DNA of 64,000 nt from JAAFHI01 sp039793685. Its GTDB lineage: Bacteria > Acidobacteriota > Blastocatellia > Chloracidobacteriales > Chloracidobacteriaceae. The DNA lies in contig JBDRAL010000086.1 of NCBI GenBank assembly GCA_039793685.1, positions 186,001 to 250,000 of the forward strand, given 5' to 3'. The stretch's first letter is position 1. The number at the start of each line of letters is the position of its first letter. The notes beneath the pieces are model-generated. The model did no database searches. It worked only from the letters and a program-made list of their open reading frames with translations, and was not told the DNA's origin. A program made the position numbers and the translations under genes. Positions 25,647 through 32,154 of this stretch are shown piece after piece.

Positions 25647-26471
25647 ATGGGACTGTTTCGAAATGTCATCAACGAACGGTTCGGCAATTTTGAGGAAGCG
25701 CTCAACAATTACCTGAACGGTGTGGGCGGCAACTACACGGCCTTTGCCGGCTCCTTCACCAAAATTCAGAAAACGCTGTTCCCGGACCTCTCCGCCGATG
25801 TCGAGGATTTGCCATTCCCGGCGCCCGAGGAAGAACCCGAAAAACCGAAAGCGGCGGCAGCGCCCAAACCGGCGGCGGCCCCCAAACCCGCCGCGGAGGC
25901 CAAACCCGTCCCAAAACCGAGTGAGCCGGCGCCCGCCCCTCCGACAGCGGAGGCCAAGCCCGCGCCGGCTCCGACACCCGCACCGCAACCCGCTGAACCG
26001 CCCGCGGCGGAAGCCAAACCGGCACCGCCTCCGCCACCAGCGCCCAAACCGGCTGAACCGCCGGCTGCCGAAGCCAAACCGGCGCCGCCTCCGCCCGCGC
26101 CCAAACCGGCTGAGCCGCCTGCGGCGGAAGCCAAACCCGCTCCGCCAGCGCCTGCTCCCAAACCCGCTGAACCACCGCCCGCGCCGGTCGCGGAAGCCAA
26201 ACCGGCCCCGGCTCCGAAACCGGCTGAACCCGCGCCGCCCCCGACCGCTCCGTTGAGCGCCCCAAAAACCGAGGCTCAACCGCCCGCCGCCACGCAACCG
26301 CTGGTGTCGGCGTCCGAAACTCCGAAAGCGGGCAGCGAGACGCTCACGGGCGGATCGCCGGTCGTCCCGCCGAAGGGTCCGACCGCTCCGCGTCCCGGAA
26401 CCTCCGCGCCGCCGCCGTTCAGTGGAACGTCCCGGCTCAACCGTCCCAAAACGGACCAACCTGAAAACTGA
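25647..26471 (+). CDS. Unknown protein with Pro/Ala/Lys-rich repeat region
   Basis: I do not recognise this 274-residue protein. Residues 1-50 look folded and polar (FGNFEEALNNYLNGVGG); no signal peptide or transmembrane helix is evident. From about residue 65 to 215 it consists of degenerate repeats such as AEAKPAPPPPAPKPAEPPA, about 10-20 residues long. The C-terminus returns to mixed sequence with a basic SRLNRPKT. AAGGA lies 8 bases before the ATG. Such Pro/Ala/Lys stretches form extended linkers or cell-wall-spanning arms. It is followed 54 bases later by a smaller protein with a similar tail, so the two may act together. Confidence 0.75.
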   Translation: MGLFRNVINERFGNFEEALNNYLNGVGGNYTAFAGSFTKIQKTLFPDLSADVEDLPFPAPEEEPEKPKAAAAPKPAAAPKPAAEAKPVPKPSEPAPAPPTAEAKPAPAPTPAPQPAEPPAAEAKPAPPPPPAPKPAEPPAAEAKPAPPPPAPKPAEPPAAEAKPAPPAPAPKPAEPPPAPVAEAKPAPAPKPAEPAPPPTAPLSAPKTEAQPPAATQPLVSASETPKAGSETLTGGSPVVPPKGPTAPRPGTSAPPPFSGTSRLNRPKTDQPEN

Positions 26472-26525
26472 TTCATGGCAAGGTTGGTTTTCTCAACGAA
26501 TTTCGAAAGTGGGGAGTGAACCCGG

Positions 26526-26810
26526 ATGAGTGAATTCAAATTCGATCGCGACGACCTGAAACCCCTCGAAGGTCTGGCCCGCCTTGCGGCAATCGCCGGA
26601 ACGGGAATTTTCTATGTGACCGCCTTTCCGATCGCGAGCTTTTTCCCGAATACCTTCAACAAGGTGTACAACAAGCTCGCCGATTTCGATCCCGGCAAGG
26701 CCGGAACGATGGGCAGCGGGGCCGCCAAGCGGGTCGCCGCTCCGTCGGCCGAAAAGCCGGCGGCAAAGCCCGCCGCCAAACCGGCTGCGAAACCGGCGGA
26801 AGGCGAATAA
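26526..26810 (+). CDS. Small unknown protein with hydrophobic middle and KPAA tail
   Basis: The 94-residue protein is unknown. It has an acidic/basic N-terminus (FKFDRDDLKPLEGLARL), a hydrophobic stretch IAGTGIFYVTAFPIASFF (about 22-39) that could be a membrane helix, and a tail with four KPAA-type repeats. GGGGAG lies about 8 bases before the ATG. The Lys/Pro/Ala tail matches that of the larger protein just upstream, which suggests a functional pair, for example both binding the same partner or wall component (inference). A strong terminator follows. Confidence 0.7.
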   Translation: MSEFKFDRDDLKPLEGLARLAAIAGTGIFYVTAFPIASFFPNTFNKVYNKLADFDPGKAGTMGSGAAKRVAAPSAEKPAAKPAAKPAAKPAEGE

Positions 26811-26831
26811 CCGTTTTCACCCGAAAACCAG

Positions 26832-26868
26832 AAAGGCATTCGAACCGGTTCGGCTCGAATGCCTTTTT
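26832..26868 (+). terminator. Rho-independent terminator
   Basis: A perfect 12-bp stem (AAAGGCATTCGA at 26832-26843 with TCGAATGCCTTT at 26855-26866) runs into TTTTT. It ends the two-gene Pro/Ala-tail unit; on the other strand it is a weaker candidate for the DUF1801 gene. Confidence 0.9.
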
Positions 26869-26904
26869 CGTTGCGGGCGAACCGCCGGAAACCCCATATA
26901 GAAA

Positions 26905-26932
26905 TAGGATCGCGCGCGTAGGATCGCGCGCG
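26905..26932. repeat. Two perfect 14-bp tandem repeats (TAGGATCGCGCGCG)
   Basis: The unit occurs at 26905-26918 and 26919-26932, between a terminator and the end of the DUF1801 gene. It contains GATC and a CGCGCGCG palindrome. No function assigned. Confidence 0.8.
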
Positions 26933-26977
26933 TACGATTGAAAATGCCCGAAAGTTCCCGGTTTTCGACCGGGGCGA

Positions 26978-27400
26978 TTACGCATTTTTCTGTCGGTTTT
27001 TGGCTTCCCGAACCGTCGAAACGATCAGTTCCCGGAGAACCTTCGCATCCACATCGGCCAGCGATTTGATGTAAAGGCATCCCTTGCCGGATTTGTACTT
27101 CCCGAGTTTGGCCAGCAATTCGCCATGAAATTCGAGGTAGCCGCAAAAATAGAGCGTAATCGCGGCCTTGCGGGGTGAAAAACCGGCGTAAAACCAGTCC
27201 CCCTCCCGACCGCTTTCATAGCGATAATGGTAGTCGCCGAACCCGACGATGCTCGGTCCCCACATTCGGGGTTCGGATTTCGTCGCCTTTTGAAAAATGC
27301 CGACCAGCGCCTCGCAATCACCGCGCTGTTTTTCATCGGCGATGCTTGCAATGAAGTCCGCGACCGAATTCGGGGTCGCCTGGGTTTTGTTTTCGGCCAT
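26978..27400 (-). CDS. DUF1801-family protein
   Basis: The 140-residue protein has the YdhG/DUF1801 pattern: EPRMWGPSIVGFGDYHYRYESGRE in two adjacent segments, then FSPRKAAITLYF, and a GKGCLYIKSL near the end. The family adopts a small alpha/beta fold related to SpoU-like or iron-chaperone proteins; its role is not well defined. No signal peptide. No strong ribosome binding site is visible before the ATG at 27400. It is divergent from the UbiB-like gene at 27512 and appears to be a single-gene unit. Confidence 0.85.
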   Translation of the reverse strand: MAENKTQATPNSVADFIASIADEKQRGDCEALVGIFQKATKSEPRMWGPSIVGFGDYHYRYESGREGDWFYAGFSPRKAAITLYFCGYLEFHGELLAKLGKYKSGKGCLYIKSLADVDAKVLRELIVSTVREAKNRQKNA

Positions 27401-27511
27401 CGTGATCCTCCGGGGCTGCGGGCGGTTTCCGCCGTTGAACGGGTCGAAGGAAACCGCCGGGGAAGGTAGAATGGAAATCAGCTATCGAAACTTCAAAAAA
27501 ACGTCCTTTTC

Positions 27512-28927
27512 ATGACCTTTACCCGAAGACAACTTCTGACGCGAGGCTTTTTTATCCTCCGCGTTCTGACGCCCGCGCTGTTTCTCATCGCCCGCCGCGT
27601 CGCGACCTTCCGGTTTCTTTCACCGGTCAGCCGCGAGCGCCTCGATGCCCGCGCCGCGCGACGACTTCGGGAGGCGATGGAACGCCTCGGCGTCATCTTC
27701 ATCAAACTCGGCCAGTTGCTCGGCGTCCGGGCGGATTTTCTCCCGCCGGCCTACGTCGCGGAACTCACCAGACTCCAGGATCAGGTGTCGCCGACGCCTT
27801 TTCCGCTCGTCGCGGCGTTTCTCGAACAGGAATTCGGACGCCCGCCGTCGTTCTTTCTGGACGACCTTGAAGTCGAACCCATCGCGACCGCCAGCATCGG
27901 GCAGGTCCACCGCGCGACCTATCGCGGCGAGGAAATCGTGCTGAAGTTTCTTAGGCCCGAAACCCGCGAGGTGCTCGACCTCGACCTTCAACTGTTGCGG
28001 TCGTGGGCGAAATGGAGCCGGAAAGTCGATCCGCGCCGCCAGTGGAAACTGATTGACGACATTCTCAACACCATCGAGGCCGGTTTCGCCGAGGAATCCG
28101 ACTTCACGACCGAGCGGCGGCACGCGGAGCGCATCCGCGCGCAAATCTCCGGAATTGAAGGTGTTTACGTTCCTGCAACAATTCCCGAACTTTGTACGCG
28201 CAATGTACTCGCGCTCGAATTCTGCGAAGGCGTCCGCATCGGCGACACGGCTCGGCTGCGCGCGTGGGGACTCGACGGCGACGACATTCTCAACCGGCTG
28301 GTGGAACTCTACGCCCGGATGATGCTGCTGGACGGCTACTACCACGCCGACCCGCATCCGGGGAACTTTCTGGTCCGCCCGGACGGCACGCTCGTCCTGC
28401 TCGATTTCGGACTGGTCCAGGAACTTTCGAATGAAACCCGGCAAACGCTGTATGAAGCGGCAACGGCGGCGCTTGGCGGCAATCTCGACGGCGTCGTGGA
28501 ATGCCTGTACCGGTCGGGGATGCTCGCCCCCGATGTTCCCCGGCCCGCCGCCCGCCGGTTCGTCGAGGAATTCGGCCGGTTGAGTTTTTCGAATACCGAA
28601 ACGCGGGCGCGGGTTGAGGCCATCGAGAAACTTTTACTTGAAAACCCGGCGGTCACGTTCGCCATTCCCGCCGACTTGCTTTACGCTTTCCGGCTCGTTC
28701 AAATGCTCGAAGGGGTGGCGTCCAACTTCCGACCGGGGTGGAACGTCATCGCGGACGGGGGCAAAGGTCTGACGGCCGCGTTTGCCGCCTTTTTGATTGA
28801 AAAGACCGTCGAGGAATACGACACGCCGCTCGGACGCCTGTTCGGCGTTCTCAAGTTCGGCCTGAAGTCCGCCGCCCAAAATCTCGGCGACCGACTCTCG
28901 ATTCTGCGCCGAATCCTGGCGAATTAA
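27512..28927 (+). CDS. ABC1/UbiB-family atypical kinase 1
   Basis: This is a 471-residue member of the UbiB/ABC1 (ADCK) kinase-like family. It has the family-specific KxGQ motif (FIKLGQLLGVRADFLP, Lys about 65), the Ala-rich nucleotide loop as TASIGQVHRA, and the catalytic/metal segment ADPHPGNFLV followed by LLDFGLVQ. Members support ubiquinone or other isoprenoid-lipid metabolism, with ATPase rather than clear protein-kinase activity. There is no C-terminal membrane anchor as strong as in UbiB itself. A second family member lies at 56090-57595. The gene is followed by a terminator hairpin. Confidence 0.9.
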   Translation: MTFTRRQLLTRGFFILRVLTPALFLIARRVATFRFLSPVSRERLDARAARRLREAMERLGVIFIKLGQLLGVRADFLPPAYVAELTRLQDQVSPTPFPLVAAFLEQEFGRPPSFFLDDLEVEPIATASIGQVHRATYRGEEIVLKFLRPETREVLDLDLQLLRSWAKWSRKVDPRRQWKLIDDILNTIEAGFAEESDFTTERRHAERIRAQISGIEGVYVPATIPELCTRNVLALEFCEGVRIGDTARLRAWGLDGDDILNRLVELYARMMLLDGYYHADPHPGNFLVRPDGTLVLLDFGLVQELSNETRQTLYEAATAALGGNLDGVVECLYRSGMLAPDVPRPAARRFVEEFGRLSFSNTETRARVEAIEKLLLENPAVTFAIPADLLYAFRLVQMLEGVASNFRPGWNVIADGGKGLTAAFAAFLIEKTVEEYDTPLGRLFGVLKFGLKSAAQNLGDRLSILRRILAN

Positions 28928-28937
28928 CGATTGGATC

Positions 28938-28965
28938 GCGGACTTCCGGTCCGCATGCTTTTTTT
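28938..28965 (+). terminator. Terminator hairpin touching the rsmB start codon
   Basis: The stem GCGGAC/GTCCGC (28938-28943 with 28949-28954, loop TTCCG) is followed by ATGC and seven T. The T-tract runs straight into the rsmB ATG at 28966. Confidence 0.75.
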
Positions 28966-30501
28966 ATGCCCGAACCATCTTTTATAGAAAAACCGAACCA
29001 GATCAGCCCGGCCCGCCGCGTGGCGTACGATGTGTTGCTTCGCGTCGAACTCGACGACGCCTGGGCCTCCGACCTGCTCGACGACGCCCTTCAAACCATG
29101 CGGCCCGCCGAGGGCCAGTCGCCCGAAACCGTCGCCGCCGACCGTCGGCTCGCGCAGGAAATCGTGATGGGGACGCTCCGCTGGCGCGGACGCCTCGACG
29201 CCGAAATCGTGAAAGTCGCCGGACGCCCGATGGTCGCGCTCGACGCGGGCGTGCGCGTGGCCCTGCGGATGGCCTTTTACCAGATTCGGTTTCTAACCCG
29301 GATTCCCGATTCCGCCGCCGTCAACGAAGCCGTCAATCTCGTCAAGGCCGACCGGAAAATCACCTACACCGCCGGATTCGTGAACGGCGTGCTGCGGGAA
29401 GCCATTCGCCTGAGCGGCGCGTCTTCCGACGTGAACGAACCGAGGCACCTGATTGTCCGCAAGGCGGTCACGGCCAAGGAAGCCGCCAAGCGCAAGGAAG
29501 CCCGCAAAAAATCATTGAAAACCAAGGTCGAGGTGGTCCCGGTTCAACGCACCATCGAGGACATGGAATTCGACCTGTCGCACCCGGCGTGGCTGCTCAA
29601 GCACTGGGCGCGGTCGTTCGGCGAGGAACGGGCCATCAAAATCGCCTCGGCCAACAACCTCCCGGCCCCGGTTTACCTCTGGATCAATCCGCTCAAGGGC
29701 GAAATTCAAACAACGCTGAACAAACTCGACGCGGCGGGACTGAAACTCGGCGTGGTTGTTCCCGACGAAACCTACGAACTGCTCGAAGGCGACTGGGCGA
29801 AGGTCTGGTCGTTTGTCAGAACGGGAGAAATCTACGTTCAGGACGCCGCCTCGCAGCAGGTCGCGCGCTGGCTCGGCGTGAAACCGGGAATGCGCGTCCT
29901 CGACATGTGCGCCTCGCCCGGCGGAAAAACCGCGCAACTCGCCGCCGCGATGAAAAACGACGGCTCGATTACCGCGCTCGACCTCCATTCGCACCGCGTC
30001 GAGGCGATGAAACGCAACCTCGAACGGCTCGGCGCGACCATCGGACGGTGCTTCACCGCTGACGCGGCTTCGCCGAACATCGTTTCCGACACCGATCACC
30101 GCCAAATCAGGAAGAAACTTCCCTTTTCGCTGTTCCCGGATTCCTTCGACGCGGTTTTGCTCGACGCGCCCTGCTCCGGCACCGGGACACTCCGCCGCCA
30201 TCCCGAAATCAAATGGAAGCTCGAACCGCGCAAGTTCGGCGAATTCGCGGGCGTACAGACCAAACTGCTCTGGAACGCCGGGAAGGCCGTCAAACCCGGC
30301 GGGACGATTCTCTATTCCGTCTGCTCCCTCGAAGAACGCGAAGGCGAGGAGGTCGTCCGGACCTTTTTGAAACACCATCGGAACTTCGAAGTCGCGCCTC
30401 CCGAAAACGCGGGCGACGCCGTCAACGCGGAAGGATTCCTCCGCCTCTGGCCGGAAGCCGGCCCCGACGGGTTCTTCGCGGCGCGGCTGATTCGGAAATA
30501 A
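28966..30501 (+). CDS. rsmB: 16S rRNA (cytosine-967-C5)-methyltransferase RsmB
   Basis: The 511-residue SAM-dependent enzyme methylates C967 of 16S rRNA. Its N-terminal NusB-like RNA-binding domain starts at SPARRVAYDVLLRVE (about residue 14). A Lys/Ala-rich linker (about 163-195) is longer than usual. The catalytic domain has DMCASPGGKTAQL (SAM binding), LLDAPCSGTGTLRRHPE (release Cys) and YSVCSLEEREGE (catalytic Cys). The ATG at 28966 has no ribosome binding site and follows a terminator T-tract, so the mRNA may be leaderless. No other start fits better. Confidence 0.92.
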   Translation: MPEPSFIEKPNQISPARRVAYDVLLRVELDDAWASDLLDDALQTMRPAEGQSPETVAADRRLAQEIVMGTLRWRGRLDAEIVKVAGRPMVALDAGVRVALRMAFYQIRFLTRIPDSAAVNEAVNLVKADRKITYTAGFVNGVLREAIRLSGASSDVNEPRHLIVRKAVTAKEAAKRKEARKKSLKTKVEVVPVQRTIEDMEFDLSHPAWLLKHWARSFGEERAIKIASANNLPAPVYLWINPLKGEIQTTLNKLDAAGLKLGVVVPDETYELLEGDWAKVWSFVRTGEIYVQDAASQQVARWLGVKPGMRVLDMCASPGGKTAQLAAAMKNDGSITALDLHSHRVEAMKRNLERLGATIGRCFTADAASPNIVSDTDHRQIRKKLPFSLFPDSFDAVLLDAPCSGTGTLRRHPEIKWKLEPRKFGEFAGVQTKLLWNAGKAVKPGGTILYSVCSLEEREGEEVVRTFLKHHRNFEVAPPENAGDAVNAEGFLRLWPEAGPDGFFAARLIRK

Positions 30502-30516
30502 ATAACCAACAAAACA

Positions 30517-30540
30517 GCAGCCCGACCGTCAGGGAGGGCT
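30517..30540 (+). repeat. Dispersed palindromic element, copy 1
   Basis: The sequence GACCGTCAGGGAGGGCT, preceded by GCAGCC, can form a short AGCCC/GGGCT stem. A near-identical copy lies at 34924-34947. Its GGGAGGG sits about 11 bases before the queC ATG, so it may also serve as ribosome binding site. Confidence 0.7.
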
Positions 30541-30549
30541 TCCAACGTT

Positions 30550-31251
30550 ATGAATACCGACGTTTCCAAGAAAAAAGCCGTCGTCCTCCTGAGCGGTGGA
30601 CTCGATTCGACCACCGTCCTCGCGATTGCCCGCCATCAGGGCTATGAACCGGCCTGTCTGTCGTTCGATTACGGCCAGCGGCACAAGCGCGAACTTGAAA
30701 GCGCGAAACGGGTCGCCGCCGCCAACAGCGTGACGGAACACCTCGTCGTGAATTTCGACCTGCGGGCAATCGGCGGATCGGCGCTGACCTCCGACATTGC
30801 CGTCCCGAAGGCGCGCGCCATCGAGGAAATGAGCCACGGCGTTCCCGTGACGTACGTCCCGGCCCGCAACACGATTTTTCTGTCCTTCGCGCTCGCCTGG
30901 GCGGAGGTGTTGAACGCGACCGACATTTTCATCGGAGTGAACGTCTACGATTATTCGGGGTATCCCGATTGCCGACCGGAGTACATCCGGGCCTACGAAG
31001 CGATGGCGAATCTCGCCACCCGCGCCGGGATTGAAGGAACGTCGCGACTGACCGTCCACACGCCGCTCATTCAGATGACGAAGGCGGAAATCATCAAAAC
31101 CGGCCTTGAACTCGGCGTGGACTACGGCTTGACCCACAGTTGCTACGACCCGTCGCCGGAAGGACTCGCCTGCGGAACCTGCGACAGTTGCCTGTTGCGG
31201 CTGAAGGGGTTCGCCGAGGCGGGCGCGACGGACCCGGTCCAATACCAATAG
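30550..31251 (+). CDS. queC: 7-cyano-7-deazaguanine synthase QueC
   Basis: QueC converts 7-carboxy-7-deazaguanine to preQ0 using ATP and ammonia, upstream of QueF in queuosine synthesis. The 233-residue protein has the PP-loop SGGLDSTT (about 15-22) and the C-terminal zinc site made by four Cys in CYDPSPEGLACGTCDSC (about 197-213). SFDYGQRHKRE and VPARNTIFLS are family segments. The start is an ATG 11 bases after GGGAGGG, which is part of a dispersed repeat. XisH/XisI genes follow after 13 bases and may be co-transcribed. queD/queE are not in the window. Confidence 0.95.
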   Translation: MNTDVSKKKAVVLLSGGLDSTTVLAIARHQGYEPACLSFDYGQRHKRELESAKRVAAANSVTEHLVVNFDLRAIGGSALTSDIAVPKARAIEEMSHGVPVTYVPARNTIFLSFALAWAEVLNATDIFIGVNVYDYSGYPDCRPEYIRAYEAMANLATRAGIEGTSRLTVHTPLIQMTKAEIIKTGLELGVDYGLTHSCYDPSPEGLACGTCDSCLLRLKGFAEAGATDPVQYQ

Positions 31252-31264
31252 CGAGGCTTCACCA

Positions 31265-31681
31265 ATGGCGGCCAAGGACTTTTTTCACGAAGCGGTTCGC
31301 AATGCCCTCATTAAAGATGGCTGGAACATTACCCACGATCCGATGATTCTCGGTATTGGCGGAGTTGACCTTTTTATTGACCTTGGCGCTGAAAAATTGA
31401 TCGCGGCAACCAAGGGAGACTCAAAGATCGCGATTGAGGTAAAAACCTTTCGGTCGGGGTCCCCAGTTTCGGAGTACCATCGCGCGCTGGGACAGTTTTT
31501 CAATTATCGACAGGCTCTGGAAGATTCTGAACCTGAACGCGAATTGTTTCTCGCAATTCCCGAAGATATTTACCAGGATTTCTTCCAACTTCCCTTCATT
31601 CAGGAATCAACCCGTCGCCACAACGTCAAACTGATTCTCTATCTTCCGGAAAGCGAGGAAATCGTGAAATGGATAAAGTAA
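31265..31681 (+). CDS. xisH: XisH-family protein
   Basis: This 138-residue protein matches the XisH family (fdxN element excision controlling factor), best known from cyanobacteria: MAAKDFFHEAVRNALIKDGW, ITHDP, and GGVDLFIDLGAEKLIAATKG. The residues Asp in DLGAEK, then Glu and Lys in IAIEVKTF, fit a PD-(D/E)XK nuclease-like core. GAGG lies 8 bases before the ATG. It overlaps xisI by 13 bases. The fdxN-excision role cannot apply here, since no nif element is near; a DNA- or RNA-processing pair function is more likely (inference). Confidence 0.88.
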   Translation: MAAKDFFHEAVRNALIKDGWNITHDPMILGIGGVDLFIDLGAEKLIAATKGDSKIAIEVKTFRSGSPVSEYHRALGQFFNYRQALEDSEPERELFLAIPEDIYQDFFQLPFIQESTRRHNVKLILYLPESEEIVKWIK

Positions 31682-31998
31682 GCGAATACCGAACCATCAT
31701 TCAGGAAATCCTTCAAAGACACGCGGACTTGAAGCCGAGTTACGGCAACCTCGAAAAGCAGGCGATCTTCGATCCGGTCCGCGATCACTACCTGGTCGTG
31801 ACGGTTGGTTGGCACGGGCGCAAACGGTATCGCGGCAGCACCATCCATGTTGACATCAAGGACGGAAAATTCTGGATTCAACACGACGGAACCGAAGTCG
31901 GAGTCGCCAACGAACTTGAGGAACGGGGCGTTCCCAAGGAAGACATCGTTTTGGGATTTCTCTATCCCTACCGGTTTCCGGATTCCGTCGCCGTTTAG
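31669..31998 (+). CDS. xisI: XisI-family protein
   Basis: The 109-residue protein is the usual partner of XisH: YRTIIQEILQRHADLKPSYG, DHYLVVTVGWHGRKR, HVDIKDGKFWIQHDGTE and VLGFLYPYRFP are family hallmarks. It starts 13 bases inside the end of xisH, so the pair is translationally coupled, as in cyanobacterial genomes. XisI is thought to work with XisH; its activity is unknown. The two-gene size and overlap would also fit a toxin-antitoxin-like arrangement with the XisH nuclease fold as effector (speculative). No mobile-element ends were found next to it. Confidence 0.88.
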   Translation: MDKVSEYRTIIQEILQRHADLKPSYGNLEKQAIFDPVRDHYLVVTVGWHGRKRYRGSTIHVDIKDGKFWIQHDGTEVGVANELEERGVPKEDIVLGFLYPYRFPDSVAV

Positions 31999-32021
31999 GC
32001 TTCCCCTTTTTGCCGGTCCGG

Positions 32022-32110
32022 GCCGACGTTCACAAACGGAAAACCTGCCCCCCGGCCCCTGATCCCCGATCCCTGTTTGAATTTGCCAATCCCCGCGCCG
32101 ACGTTCACAA
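32022..32110. repeat. Direct repeat GCCGACGTTCACAA with degenerate heptads between
   Basis: The 14-mer is at 32022-32035 and 32097-32110. Between them, around 32050-32077, C-rich heptads (CCCTGAT, CCCCGAT, CCCTGTT) resemble the other repeat blocks but form no hairpin. It lies between xisI and ppc. Confidence 0.65.
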
Positions 32111-32154
32111 TCGAGCGGCCATCCTCCCCAGTTTCAGGTTGAGGTCATCCCCCG

